Of a stretch of DNA of 64,000 nucleotides, positions 9,839 through 17,601 are shown piece by piece (position 1 is the stretch's first letter; each line of letters opens with the position of its first letter). The DNA is taken from NCBI RefSeq assembly GCF_010723305.1, contig NZ_BLKW01000002.1:1550001-1614000 (forward strand). Direction: 5' to 3'. The position numbers and the translations under genes were made by a program. Below the pieces are notes generated by a model that saw only the letters and a list, made by a program, of their open reading frames with translations, was not told the DNA's origin and made no database searches. Origin of the DNA: Mycobacterium botniense (GTDB lineage Bacteria > Actinomycetota > Actinomycetes > Mycobacteriales > Mycobacteriaceae).

Positions 9839-10986
9839 GAGTGGGTGACCCGCCTTTCGATATCGTCGAGCGCACGGGCAAGGTGTAGCAGATCGGCATC
9901 GGTCGCCGGTGGCGGACCGAACAGGCTGTGGTGTACCCAGTCCGCGGAGACGTCGGTGCGTTGTATCACAGCGGATACTACTGCCGGCGCCGGTGTGTCG
10001 GCTTCGAGTCCGATCCGGGTCAACATCCGCTGCAGCGCAGCGGTGCGCAGCGCCTGGGCGGCACGGTCGCGCGCTCGCCGGGACCGGTACAGCCGGCCCA
10101 AGCCCTCAACGGTCTCCGACGCACGCACCACCACCGGCAAATTTTCGGCCACCAGCGGACCGAGTCGGCGTCCCTTCCAGAGTGCCAGCGCGATCACCAC
10201 GACCCAGAGCTGCCCGGCCATCCAGATGACCCGGTCTGGAATGACGTCGACAATAGTTGCCGAACGAGATGTCTCACCTTCGGTGCGTTGTGGTGCATAC
10301 CAAATGAGGCGTGAGCGGGAGCCAGCGAGGTTCATCGCCAGCGCGGCATTGCCTGCCCGCAACAGTCCTTTGTTGGTCATGAAGTGGCTGTCGCCGACCA
10401 CGGTGATGGTACGCGTGCCGTCGCGGTAGCGGACCAGCACGCCGCCATAGCAGCTCGTGACCGGCCGCTGATCGGTGGCCACATAGGTGTCGGTGGGCCC
10501 GAACTGTACCGAGCCAGCGCGGTTCGCTTCTTGTAGAGCACAATTGGGGAAACTGTCGGGCATTTCGAGCCCACCGGCTCGCAGCACCGGGGCCAGCGCG
10601 GCACGCGCACGTGACGTTGGCTTGACCAACAGCAGGTCGGCGGGAGTTTTCGCCAGCCGTTCGAGTATCGAATCGCCGGCCAGATGCTGAGTCTGGGCCA
10701 CCAGCACCAGCGCGTCTGGCCGGGCTGCGTGTTCGACATCGGCGATGTTGTGCGCAACTACCACCTGCACCCCGTGGTCACGCAGCAGCGCTACAAGAGC
10801 GTGCGCCCCTGCGGGTTCGGTTGAGGCCGGGTCCATCCGCCCACCGGGTCGCGGTGCGGTGAGATATGTGCCAATCGCGGCGACGGCCGCGACAGCGACC
10901 ACAGCCGCCACCATCCCACGCCATGAGCGCCACCGCCGCGACGTGGACGGGGCTACGGCGAGGCGACCCGAGGTGCCGACGGTCAT
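9835..10986 (-). CDS. DUF4350 membrane protein of the MoxR operon
   Basis: A 383-residue protein, counterpart of Rv3691. It has an Arg-rich N-terminus, a membrane helix near 22-42 and a large external or cytosolic domain. A second helix near residues 253-272 (WMAGQLWVVVIALALW) precedes a cytosolic C-terminal domain rich in Arg and Ala. The region after the first helix (DPASTEPAGAHALVALLRDHG) is the typical DUF4350 opening. Its function is unknown. The ATG start overlaps the stop of the DUF4129 gene (ATGA), and its own stop overlaps the moxR start, so it is translationally embedded in the operon. Confidence 0.85.
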   Translation of the reverse strand: MTVGTSGRLAVAPSTSRRWRSWRGMVAAVVAVAAVAAIGTYLTAPRPGGRMDPASTEPAGAHALVALLRDHGVQVVVAHNIADVEHAARPDALVLVAQTQHLAGDSILERLAKTPADLLLVKPTSRARAALAPVLRAGGLEMPDSFPNCALQEANRAGSVQFGPTDTYVATDQRPVTSCYGGVLVRYRDGTRTITVVGDSHFMTNKGLLRAGNAALAMNLAGSRSRLIWYAPQRTEGETSRSATIVDVIPDRVIWMAGQLWVVVIALALWKGRRLGPLVAENLPVVVRASETVEGLGRLYRSRRARDRAAQALRTAALQRMLTRIGLEADTPAPAVVSAVIQRTDVSADWVHHSLFGPPPATDADLLHLARALDDIERRVTHS

Positions 10987-11636
10987 TCGACTTGTGCCCA
11001 GGAACCGGACTCCGCCGGATGGACAACCTCCGGTGGTGTGGCTGGTGAACGGGTCCGCAGATGATCATCGAGGTTGACGATCATCTGATATTCCTCCGGG
11101 GTCCCACGGCGGCCTCCATAGGTAACGTCGTTGAAGACCATCGCCGCCGTGACCAATTCAGGCGACAAATCCGGCAAGGATGTACCGGCGTCGCGGGCCA
11201 GCTCGCTGGCGGTGCGGCCAGGAGCCGGGTTGAGGATATTTCTCTCCTCGAGCTCACGAGCAACGGCGCGCACCCGATGTCGAATCGCTGCAGTCCAATT
11301 GCCCGCCGCCGCATGGCTTTCGGCACTTGTTCGATGCTGCGCGGCACTGAGGAGGTTAGTGTCGAAGAGTTGGAGATCGGTATTGCGGTGGGTGTGCATG
11401 GTGCGGCGGGCAACCCGGATACCAGCCACGACCGCGATTGCCAGCGCGGTCAGTACAGCGGTGATGGCAAGCCATCCGCCGGGTACCGAGGAACCTTTTA
11501 GCGCCAGGCGATACAGGAGGTCCTCGACCCAGTCGCGGACCAGCTGTCTCGGCGAGTCTTTAGGGTAGATCGCTTTGGCCAGTTCGTGTTTCGCAGCTTC
11601 ATGGGCCGCGTTGCGATCGATGTCGATAGCGGGCAT
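10983..11636 (-). CDS. DUF4129 protein of the MoxR operon
   Basis: A 217-residue protein, counterpart of Rv3690, with one membrane helix near residues 55-75. The C-terminal DUF4129 domain begins around residue 105 with the pattern HAAAGNWTAAIRHRVRAVAR and ends with FNDVTYGGRRGTPEEY. DUF4129 domains are found beside transglutaminase or MoxR genes and are thought to sit on the cytosolic face of the membrane. The start ATG 11636 is 13 bases after the stop of the upstream membrane protein gene. Confidence 0.85.
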   Translation of the reverse strand: MPAIDIDRNAAHEAAKHELAKAIYPKDSPRQLVRDWVEDLLYRLALKGSSVPGGWLAITAVLTALAIAVVAGIRVARRTMHTHRNTDLQLFDTNLLSAAQHRTSAESHAAAGNWTAAIRHRVRAVARELEERNILNPAPGRTASELARDAGTSLPDLSPELVTAAMVFNDVTYGGRRGTPEEYQMIVNLDDHLRTRSPATPPEVVHPAESGSWAQVE

Positions 11637-11649
11637 TATCGGCCAGTCC

Positions 11650-12933
11650 TCACACCGGCCGGGTCAGCCACAGGGAGTCGGTAGCCGCCGCCGGGGCTGT
11701 CGCGCCAGCAGCGCCAGTCTGCAACACCAGGTCGAAGGCCTCTGCACGGATTCGGCGGTCGGTGTAGAGCAACACGATCACCCCGGCGCCGAACGGCGCG
11801 GTGACAATTTGCCCGATCGCCGAGCCGAGATGTGTCAGCGCGGTGCCGATGAGCAGCGGGCCGGTGGATGACGCGGCGGTCATGAGCAGCTGGCCGCCGA
11901 TACTGAACGGCATCGCAATAGCGCTGCTGGCCACAAAGACCACCACGGCGGCCAGTAGCCGGATGCCCAGTACCCGCCAGAAGCTGTTGCGCACCAGCCC
12001 AATGGATCTGGTGATCGCGTCGAAAACGGTGAGTCTCTCCAATACGATCAGCACCGGTGCGAACAACAGCACAGTGTAGAGGTAGCCGATCGTGACGATC
12101 AGGCCAAGCACCAACGGGAACCCGACGACGACCGCCGCCACGCCGTTGCCCAGCGCTGCGACGGCGGCGACTATCAAGACAACCGGTCCCACGAGTGCAA
12201 CCATTCCGGCGGCTTCCAGCGCCGCCAGCCCCATCAACGGCAAGAGCCGGGCACGGATTCTGGACCATGTTTCACCGGCGGTGATCGAGGTCCCGAACAC
12301 CGCGCGTCCGACGATAACGGTGAGCATTCCGCTGAGCAGTATTCCGGCTAGCCAGGAAACGAAAGCGCTGGCACTGGTCGACATACTCCAGGCGCCGATG
12401 TCTCCCCAGGTGGGTTCATACGATGGATCTGCGCGCATTTGGCGTACGGCGGCCAGTGGTCCGGTCTCGGCGATCAAGGCGATGAGCTGCATGAGGACGA
12501 CGACGATCGCAGTCAATCCCAGTGTCGGCTTTGGGTTGGCGCGGATATAACTGACCGCCCCGTTGAAGATGTCGCTTAAGCTCAACGGCCGAAGCGGAAT
12601 GATTCCGGGTTTGACGACCGCCGGGGGCGGCTGCAATTGGGCGGCATAGCCTGCCGGTGCACCATAGCCGGTCGGTGGACCATACCCAGCTAGGGGCCCA
12701 TGAGCCGGCGGTGGGTAGCCTGGCCACGGGCCGTAACCCGGGAAGCCGTAACCCGGCGGTGTTCCGTAACCCGTCGGAGCGTAACCGGGTGGCGGATAGC
12801 CCGGGGCGCCATAACCCGGCGGGCTATAGCCCCACGCCGGGTAGCCGGGCGGCACAGCGCCCGCAGAATCGTAGTCGAGTGGCGGATCGCCGGGTGCCGG
12901 ATAGCCCGGAGCACCATGCGGCAGCGTGCTCAC
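11650..12933 (-). CDS. Polytopic membrane protein with Pro/Gly/Tyr-repeat N-terminus (Rv3689 type)
   Basis: First gene of the MoxR operon. Residues 1 to about 115 are low-complexity and made of repeats close to GYGxPGYPPPG, predicted to be disordered. About 300 residues follow with six or seven hydrophobic helices, resembling the glycerophosphodiester phosphodiesterase membrane-domain family. There is no catalytic domain, so an enzymatic name would be wrong. The frame is open to 13038, but that start would be only 18 bases from the divergent YqeY start. I prefer GTG 12933, where the proline-rich part begins, although no good ribosome-binding site is seen there. The start is the least certain part of this call. 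Confidence 0.8.
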   Translation of the reverse strand: MSTLPHGAPGYPAPGDPPLDYDSAGAVPPGYPAWGYSPPGYGAPGYPPPGYAPTGYGTPPGYGFPGYGPWPGYPPPAHGPLAGYGPPTGYGAPAGYAAQLQPPPAVVKPGIIPLRPLSLSDIFNGAVSYIRANPKPTLGLTAIVVVLMQLIALIAETGPLAAVRQMRADPSYEPTWGDIGAWSMSTSASAFVSWLAGILLSGMLTVIVGRAVFGTSITAGETWSRIRARLLPLMGLAALEAAGMVALVGPVVLIVAAVAALGNGVAAVVVGFPLVLGLIVTIGYLYTVLLFAPVLIVLERLTVFDAITRSIGLVRNSFWRVLGIRLLAAVVVFVASSAIAMPFSIGGQLLMTAASSTGPLLIGTALTHLGSAIGQIVTAPFGAGVIVLLYTDRRIRAEAFDLVLQTGAAGATAPAAATDSLWLTRPV

Positions 12934-13055
12934 TGGCGGCGGCCGCCGTCGTCGACGATCATGAGTCCCATCCTGTCGGCCGGTGAGGTATTTCTCAACG
13001 TTGGGTCGTATTGCCGCTCGAACTAGCGCCCACCTCACCGCGTAGTGTCTGGGCT

Positions 13056-13520
13056 ATGGCGCAACTCAAAGCCCGGCTGCGGGAAGATCTGACCGAGGCG
13101 ATGAAAGCCCAGGACAAGTTGCGAACAGCGACCCTGCGGATGTTACTCGCAGCGATCCGCACCGAGGAGGTCTCCGGCAGGCAGTCGCGGGAGCTCTCCG
13201 ACGACGAGGTGCTCAGGGTGCTGGCCCGCGAATCACGTAAACGTAATGAGGCAGCCGAGATCTACGCCCAGAACGGCCGCGGTGACCTCACCGCCAACGA
13301 GCACGCCGAAGCGCGCGTCATCGACGAATACCTGCCTACGCCGCTCACCGACGCAGAGTTGGCCGACGTTGTCGACACCGCCGTCGCCCAGGTGACCGAG
13401 CAGCTCGGTGAGCAGCCTGGTATGCAGCAAATGGGGCTGGTGATCAAAGCCGCCAGTGCCATCGCGGCCGGGAAAGCCGATGGTGCACGCCTGGCCGCCG
13501 CGGTGAAACAACGCCTCTGA
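13056..13520 (+). CDS. GatB/YqeY domain protein
   Basis: A 154-residue soluble, helical protein of the YqeY family, counterpart of Rv3688c. It begins MAQLKARLREDLTEAMKAQD and carries the conserved DKLRTATLRMLLAAI block near residues 18-32. The C-terminal half matches the tail domain of GatB, which binds tRNA in the Glu/Asp-tRNA amidotransferase, but there is no amidotransferase catalytic region. The family's role is unsettled. I used ATG 13056 rather than the in-frame start at 13011, which would enter the opposite gene's promoter space. In M. tuberculosis the next gene on this strand is rsfB; here about 8.7 kb of other genes lies between. Confidence 0.9.
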   Translation: MAQLKARLREDLTEAMKAQDKLRTATLRMLLAAIRTEEVSGRQSRELSDDEVLRVLARESRKRNEAAEIYAQNGRGDLTANEHAEARVIDEYLPTPLTDAELADVVDTAVAQVTEQLGEQPGMQQMGLVIKAASAIAAGKADGARLAAAVKQRL

Positions 13521-13703
13521 CAGTTCGAGCTGGAGTGAGGTGTCGGTTGCGCGCGATAGCGGCTCAACGGGGCTCATCACCACGCCCGGACCTGTTCGGC
13601 GCGGTCTGATCGCATCTCGGTGAGTGATGGCATGACCGCAGACGCCATGGCCGGACCGGCTGCGAGGGTGCAGCGTCGGGGGCCGGTGAATGCGGGCCGG
13701 GCA

Positions 13704-13728
13704 GTTTGTGCACGCCGCAGCGGGGTAT
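13704..13728 (+). promoter_or_regulatory. SigF/SigB-type promoter candidate for the F420 oxidoreductase gene
   Basis: GTTT at 13704-13707, a 15-base spacer and GGGTAT at 13723-13728. This fits the GTTT-N15-17-GGGTA pattern described for SigF in mycobacteria. The ATG of the downstream gene is at 13738, so transcription starting 6-9 bases after the -10 element would give a leaderless or nearly leaderless message. No separate ribosome-binding site is evident before the ATG. The match is by eye only. Confidence 0.5.
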
Positions 13729-13737
13729 GTGTTGAGT

Positions 13738-14742
13738 ATGAGTACGACCCGTTTCGGCTACACCTTGATGACAGAACAGAGCGGCCCGAAAGACCTTGTC
13801 AGATACGCAGTTTCGGCCGAGGAATGTGGTTTCGACTTCGAGGTCTGTAGTGACCACTTTTCGCCGTGGTTGACGTCGCAGGGGCATGCGCCCAATGCGT
13901 GGGTGTTGCTGGGGGCGGTGGCGCAAGTCACCGAACGGGTTGACCTCTACTCCTATGTGACCTGTCCGACCATGCGGTATCACCCGACGGTGGTCGCTCA
14001 GCAAGCCGCGACCATGCAAATTCTTGCCGACGGACGCTTCACACTGGGGCTGGGCAGCGGGGAGAACCTCAATGAGCATGTTGTCGGCAAGGGCTGGCCG
14101 GCGATCCGCACCCGGCAAGAGATGTTGGGCGAGGCGATCGAGATCATCCGCGCATTGTTCAGCGGCAGGTTGGTAAGTTGGCGGGGCGACTATTTCCAGG
14201 TCGATTCGGCGCGACTGTGGGACTTGCCCGACGTGCCGGTGAGCATTGCGGTCGCGATGGCCGGGAAGAAGTCCCTGGATAGATTCGCGGCGCTGGCCGA
14301 CCACCTGGTCGCGGCACAACCCGACGGGGAGCTGGTGGCTGCATGGCTCAGCGCGCGGCACGCAGCCGGGCAGGCCGACCGCGGCCGGGTAATCGGACAG
14401 ATACCCATTAGCTGGGATCCTGACCGCGATGCGGCGATCCGGCGTGCTCACGATCAGTTCCGCTGGATCGGCGGCGGCTGGAGGGTCAACGCGGACCTGC
14501 CGACGACGGCGGCGTTCGCCGGCGCCACGCAGTTTGTGCGCCCTGACGACATCGCTGAGAGTATTCCGTGCGGGCCCGACTTGGACGCCATCGTCGAGGC
14601 GGCCCGACCATATTGGGAAGCGGGTTTCACCGACGTGGCGGTGGTGCAGATCGGCGGCCAAGCGCAGGACATCTTCTTCCAAGAAGCTGCTGAACCGTTG
14701 TTGAGGGCCCTGCGAGCGGCGTCAGGCGGTGCAGATGCCTGA
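13738..14742 (+). CDS. F420-dependent LLM-class oxidoreductase (glucose-6-phosphate dehydrogenase-like family)
   Basis: A 334-residue luciferase-like TIM-barrel flavoenzyme of the coenzyme F420 type. It opens with FGYTLMTEQSGPKDLVRYA, and the block FEVCSDHFSPWLTSQGHAPN near residues 33-52 is typical of the G6PD-related family (TIGR03557). LGLGSGENLNEH near 105-116 is the F420 phosphate-binding turn. Enzymes of this family move hydride between F420 and small alcohols, aldehydes or sugars; the substrate here is unknown. The ATG at 13738 is used because the family's first strand starts there. The gene has a SigF-like promoter directly upstream and lies at the edge of the stressosome block. A 343-base stretch without a gene separates it from the convergent haem-oxygenase-like gene. 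Confidence 0.88.
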   Translation: MSTTRFGYTLMTEQSGPKDLVRYAVSAEECGFDFEVCSDHFSPWLTSQGHAPNAWVLLGAVAQVTERVDLYSYVTCPTMRYHPTVVAQQAATMQILADGRFTLGLGSGENLNEHVVGKGWPAIRTRQEMLGEAIEIIRALFSGRLVSWRGDYFQVDSARLWDLPDVPVSIAVAMAGKKSLDRFAALADHLVAAQPDGELVAAWLSARHAAGQADRGRVIGQIPISWDPDRDAAIRRAHDQFRWIGGGWRVNADLPTTAAFAGATQFVRPDDIAESIPCGPDLDAIVEAARPYWEAGFTDVAVVQIGGQAQDIFFQEAAEPLLRALRAASGGADA

Positions 14743-15085
14743 CGCCGCGGCCTGCTGCCGAAATGCTCGCGAGGGGCTGGATCAGTGGATTCGGCCGGAC
14801 GCCTCTGACAAGTTCGGCCGCTGCCGTACGACGTCACGGGATCGAGACAGCGGCACATGTCAAACCGATTGGCTGTGAATTCATATCACATCGGTGACGA
14901 TACGGCCCCCCGGCGCGGGGGTGTGAGTCACTGGACACCGGTGGGCTGTATTCGCCGCAACGTTTCTCGAGCCGCTGGGCGCACCGGCTCGACCGCGTCA
15001 TCGAATCTGATTGATGCTCGCTGTCTGCACCTGCGGCTGCTGCCACTGCAATACGGCCATTCGGTATGGTTCCGGGCGGATCGGC
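14743..15085. other. Convergent intergenic stretch, 343 bp, nothing recognised
   Basis: Lies between the 3' ends of the F420 oxidoreductase gene and the haem-oxygenase-like gene. Open frames here have no recognisable protein features or ribosome-binding sites. A partial palindrome TGTGA-N7-TCACA sits at 14874-14890, but its spacing is one base longer than a standard Crp site and no gene start is near it. Confidence 0.5.
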
Positions 15086-16147
15086 TCAGTGAAGCGGTCG
15101 CCGCAATGACGTCTGGCCGGCCTTCCATGATGTCAGAAGTGTTTCCGACAGCCGGCTTTCGACAACGTTGTAGGCTCGTATACCGAAGACCACATCGCGT
15201 TCCAGATGCGGCTCTCGGGCCAGCAGATCGCCAACCACATCACGGCGCACGGCTTGGCCGTGCGCCGCGCCGGTCTGGGCGTGTTGACAGTAGAAGGCCA
15301 GGCACGCAGCCGGCGCGCCCAGCCGTTGCAGGGCCGCGACCAGCTGGCGCGATCCCGGCGGCGAGGTGATTTCGGTCGCTGCGAAATGTCCCACGGCGGC
15401 TCCGCGCCACCGGCGGTGCAGCCCGAATAACGACATCAGGTTGACCACCGCCAGCGACTCCGCGGGCACCGCATCCAGGTAGCCCGCATACGTCGCATCA
15501 AGATCCGCGGCGGTCAGCAAGTCCGCGAACAGCGATTGACGCATTGCTTGTCCACGTCCGGCCCCGTACTCGGCGAATTCGAGGGCGACAAAGGAGGCCT
15601 TGGCCGGACCGGATAGCCGTGGGATCGCCCACGCATGCGGATCGCCTTCTTTGAGGTGAGAAAGTGATCGGTGCACGAAATACTCGCGCATCTGGTCCCA
15701 CGTCGCGTGGTCGCGCAGGTAATGCGACACGTCGGCGCCCTCGATCGGTTCCATGATGAGTGACTCGATTTCGGCAATCGCGGTGTGGTGGGCGTCAATC
15801 GGGCCGATGTCGCGATGCAGCCCAGTGAGGAAGATGCGCTCTAACTGAGCACGTAGATCGAGCAGCGCCGGATGCCACTCCCAAGCGGGGTCTGCACCAG
15901 CAAACCCCCGGTAGTGCAGCTCATAACACATATACAGCGCCAATTGGAGGTCAAGACCATAGGGGTCGGCATCGCAGACCGAAGCACCGATGTGCACGGG
16001 CTGGCTGTGCGGCGCAGGTTGGATGAGCCACCGCCGGACCGTCATCGAGAGCGGACCGTACGGCTCGGGTAGCTGCGGCTCACTGGCTGACGCCGGCGTG
16101 CTGGTGTGCGGATAGTGGGGGGCTGCAGCGCGTCCGGTTTTGGGCAT
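15086..16147 (-). CDS. Iron-containing redox enzyme family (haem-oxygenase-like fold) protein
   Basis: A 353-residue protein of the haem-oxygenase-like diiron superfamily. The N-terminal 35 residues are Pro/Ser-rich. The core is helical, with ELHYRGF, EIESLIMEPIEGAD, EFAEYGAGRG and HFAATEITSP as candidate metal-ligand-bearing helices. It ends in the typical HAQTGAAHGQAVRRDVVGDL segment. Substrate and reaction are unknown; relatives oxidise or decarboxylate small molecules using iron. The start ATG 16147 is preceded by an excellent GAAGGAG with 5-6 bases of spacing. A SigF-like promoter lies about 110 bases upstream. The gene is downstream of, and on the same strand as, the stressosome operon, but 320 bases separate it from the last operon gene, so it is probably transcribed on its own. 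Confidence 0.82.
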   Translation of the reverse strand: MPKTGRAAAPHYPHTSTPASASEPQLPEPYGPLSMTVRRWLIQPAPHSQPVHIGASVCDADPYGLDLQLALYMCYELHYRGFAGADPAWEWHPALLDLRAQLERIFLTGLHRDIGPIDAHHTAIAEIESLIMEPIEGADVSHYLRDHATWDQMREYFVHRSLSHLKEGDPHAWAIPRLSGPAKASFVALEFAEYGAGRGQAMRQSLFADLLTAADLDATYAGYLDAVPAESLAVVNLMSLFGLHRRWRGAAVGHFAATEITSPPGSRQLVAALQRLGAPAACLAFYCQHAQTGAAHGQAVRRDVVGDLLAREPHLERDVVFGIRAYNVVESRLSETLLTSWKAGQTSLRRPLH

Positions 16148-16467
16148 CGTCGCTCCTTCTCGGCCCGTTCGGATGACCCGAACTGTCAACCCGCGGCGTC
16201 ACTCGGCGACCGTGTGGCCCGCGCGTGGAATCAATACCGGGTGACGCACGCCGTATACCCGTGAGCTGCCACGGATCAAACAGTGAACAGCGGGGTGCAC
16301 AAACCGCGGTCAGAGCCGGCAATCGGGCAGTCGGTGACTACCGCGGCCCGGTGGGCCGGTAACCGGCGTGCTCATCCGGCGAGAGGAGTGACTGGTGTGG
16401 ATTGGAACTGTTTGTCGAAAGCCGAGAAGGAGGAGTCTGCGTACACGCCACGCCCGCGAACAGATCG
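16148..16467. other. 320-bp gap between the molybdopterin oxidoreductase and haem-oxygenase-like genes
   Basis: Contains the SigF-like promoter at 16255-16281 and the GAAGGAG ribosome-binding site just upstream of 16147. I see no credible coding sequence in the remainder, and no U-rich terminator after the oxidoreductase stop at 16468. Confidence 0.5.
16255..16281 (-). promoter_or_regulatory. SigF/SigB-type promoter candidate for the haem-oxygenase-like gene
   Basis: On the minus strand, GTTT (16281-16278) is followed by a 17-base spacer and GGGTAT (16260-16255). The coding start is at 16147, which would give a 5' untranslated region of about 100 bases. The pattern is the same as the candidate before the F420 oxidoreductase gene, with a spacer two bases longer. 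The rest of the 16148-16467 gap shows no gene. Confidence 0.5.
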
Positions 16468-17601
16468 TCAGATCGGCATGCGGTACCCGTAAAATTCGTG
16501 GTCTTCGTTGTAGCCGCCTTGGCCGTATCCCAGCTGAGCGAAACTCTCCACAAACTCGATGCCCTCGATCCATTTGACTTGTTTGAAGCCGAGTTCGCGC
16601 TCATTTCGCAGCCGTAGCGGAGCGCCATGGGATACGTTGAGCGGCTTCCCGTTCATTTCGTAAGCCAGCAGACACGTCGGTTCGCGCATGTGCCCGATTT
16701 GGTGGCAGTCGTAGTAGCGCCCTTCTTCTGCTCCACCGGCTCCTTCGGCCAACGAGTAAAACACCACCCAGCGGGCCGACGGCAGCGGGCGCACGATGTC
16801 GAGGATGTCAGCCATGCGCACCCCTCCCCATTTAGCGATGCCCGACCAGCCCTGGATACAGTAATGCTGGGTGACGGTTTCGTGTTTGGGCAGCGCGCGC
16901 AGCTCATCGTAGGATAGATTAATCGGGTTTTCGACTAGCCCCGCTATCCGCAGCGAATAATCTTTCCAATTGCTGGCCTGCAGCTTCCGGTAGTGTTCGG
17001 ATGTGGGTATCGTGCCATTGGGCCAGAGGTACGGGGAAATATCTTTTTCAGAATATGTGGCATTCGGATGGGACCACTCCATCAATGACTTCACCCACCC
17101 GACCATGCAACGACCTACTATTTGGACCACAGCGGGATAGCGGAGTGTCATGGGCGATGCAATCAACCACAGACCGGTAATGATGACCATGGCCACCCCG
17201 TAGATCAGCAGCGCCCAATACGATTGGGTATTCTTGCCGAGGACGATATGGTTGAGATTGGCGACGAGCCCGGTGGTGAATACCATCACTGTGTGAACGA
17301 TAATGAAGAACACCATCCACACAAGAACCGCAAAATGAATGGTCCGCGCAACCTGCCGATTGAAAATGCCCCGTCCGAAACCGAACCGTGCCGCAATCGC
17401 CGGCGCTTGCAACAGGCCGGTGATAAATGCCAATGGCGCGGCGATGAACACCGTAGTGAAGTAGGCGAGAATCTGCAATCCGTTGTAGTTGGTCCAACCC
17501 TGGTTTGGCGGAAAATCAAGCGAGGCGTATTGAATCCCCGTCGACACGGCATTGGGGAGAACGGCCGCGCAGTCTTGGCGCGTCAGAATTTGTGATGTCA
17601 C
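16468..17601 (-). CDS. Molybdopterin-dependent oxidoreductase with truncated cytochrome b561-like membrane part
   Basis: A 377-residue protein. Three hydrophobic helices (about 42-68, 85-112, 126-150) belong to a cytochrome b561-like membrane domain. A sulfite-oxidase-fold molybdopterin domain covers about residues 200-365. The Cys in HYCIQGWSGIAKWGG near residue 245 is in the position of the molybdenum ligand. Proteins of this design usually have another N-terminal region with the first helix or helices and haem-ligand His; I recall the Rv0218 type as about 440 residues. Here the frame starts in the middle of that domain at GTG 17601, whose bases overlap the stop of the upstream sensor gene (GTGA). 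The upstream codons in frame do not encode the missing helices. It may be a shortened but expressed form, or the remains of a longer gene joined to the operon. Confidence 0.75.
   Translation of the reverse strand: MTSQILTRQDCAAVLPNAVSTGIQYASLDFPPNQGWTNYNGLQILAYFTTVFIAAPLAFITGLLQAPAIAARFGFGRGIFNRQVARTIHFAVLVWMVFFIIVHTVMVFTTGLVANLNHIVLGKNTQSYWALLIYGVAMVIITGLWLIASPMTLRYPAVVQIVGRCMVGWVKSLMEWSHPNATYSEKDISPYLWPNGTIPTSEHYRKLQASNWKDYSLRIAGLVENPINLSYDELRALPKHETVTQHYCIQGWSGIAKWGGVRMADILDIVRPLPSARWVVFYSLAEGAGGAEEGRYYDCHQIGHMREPTCLLAYEMNGKPLNVSHGAPLRLRNERELGFKQVKWIEGIEFVESFAQLGYGQGGYNEDHEFYGYRMPI

Noticed and set aside
14874..14890. TGTGA-N7-TCACA as a Crp site
   Set aside because: The spacing is one base longer than the usual N6 form and it lies between two convergent gene ends, so no promoter would be controlled.
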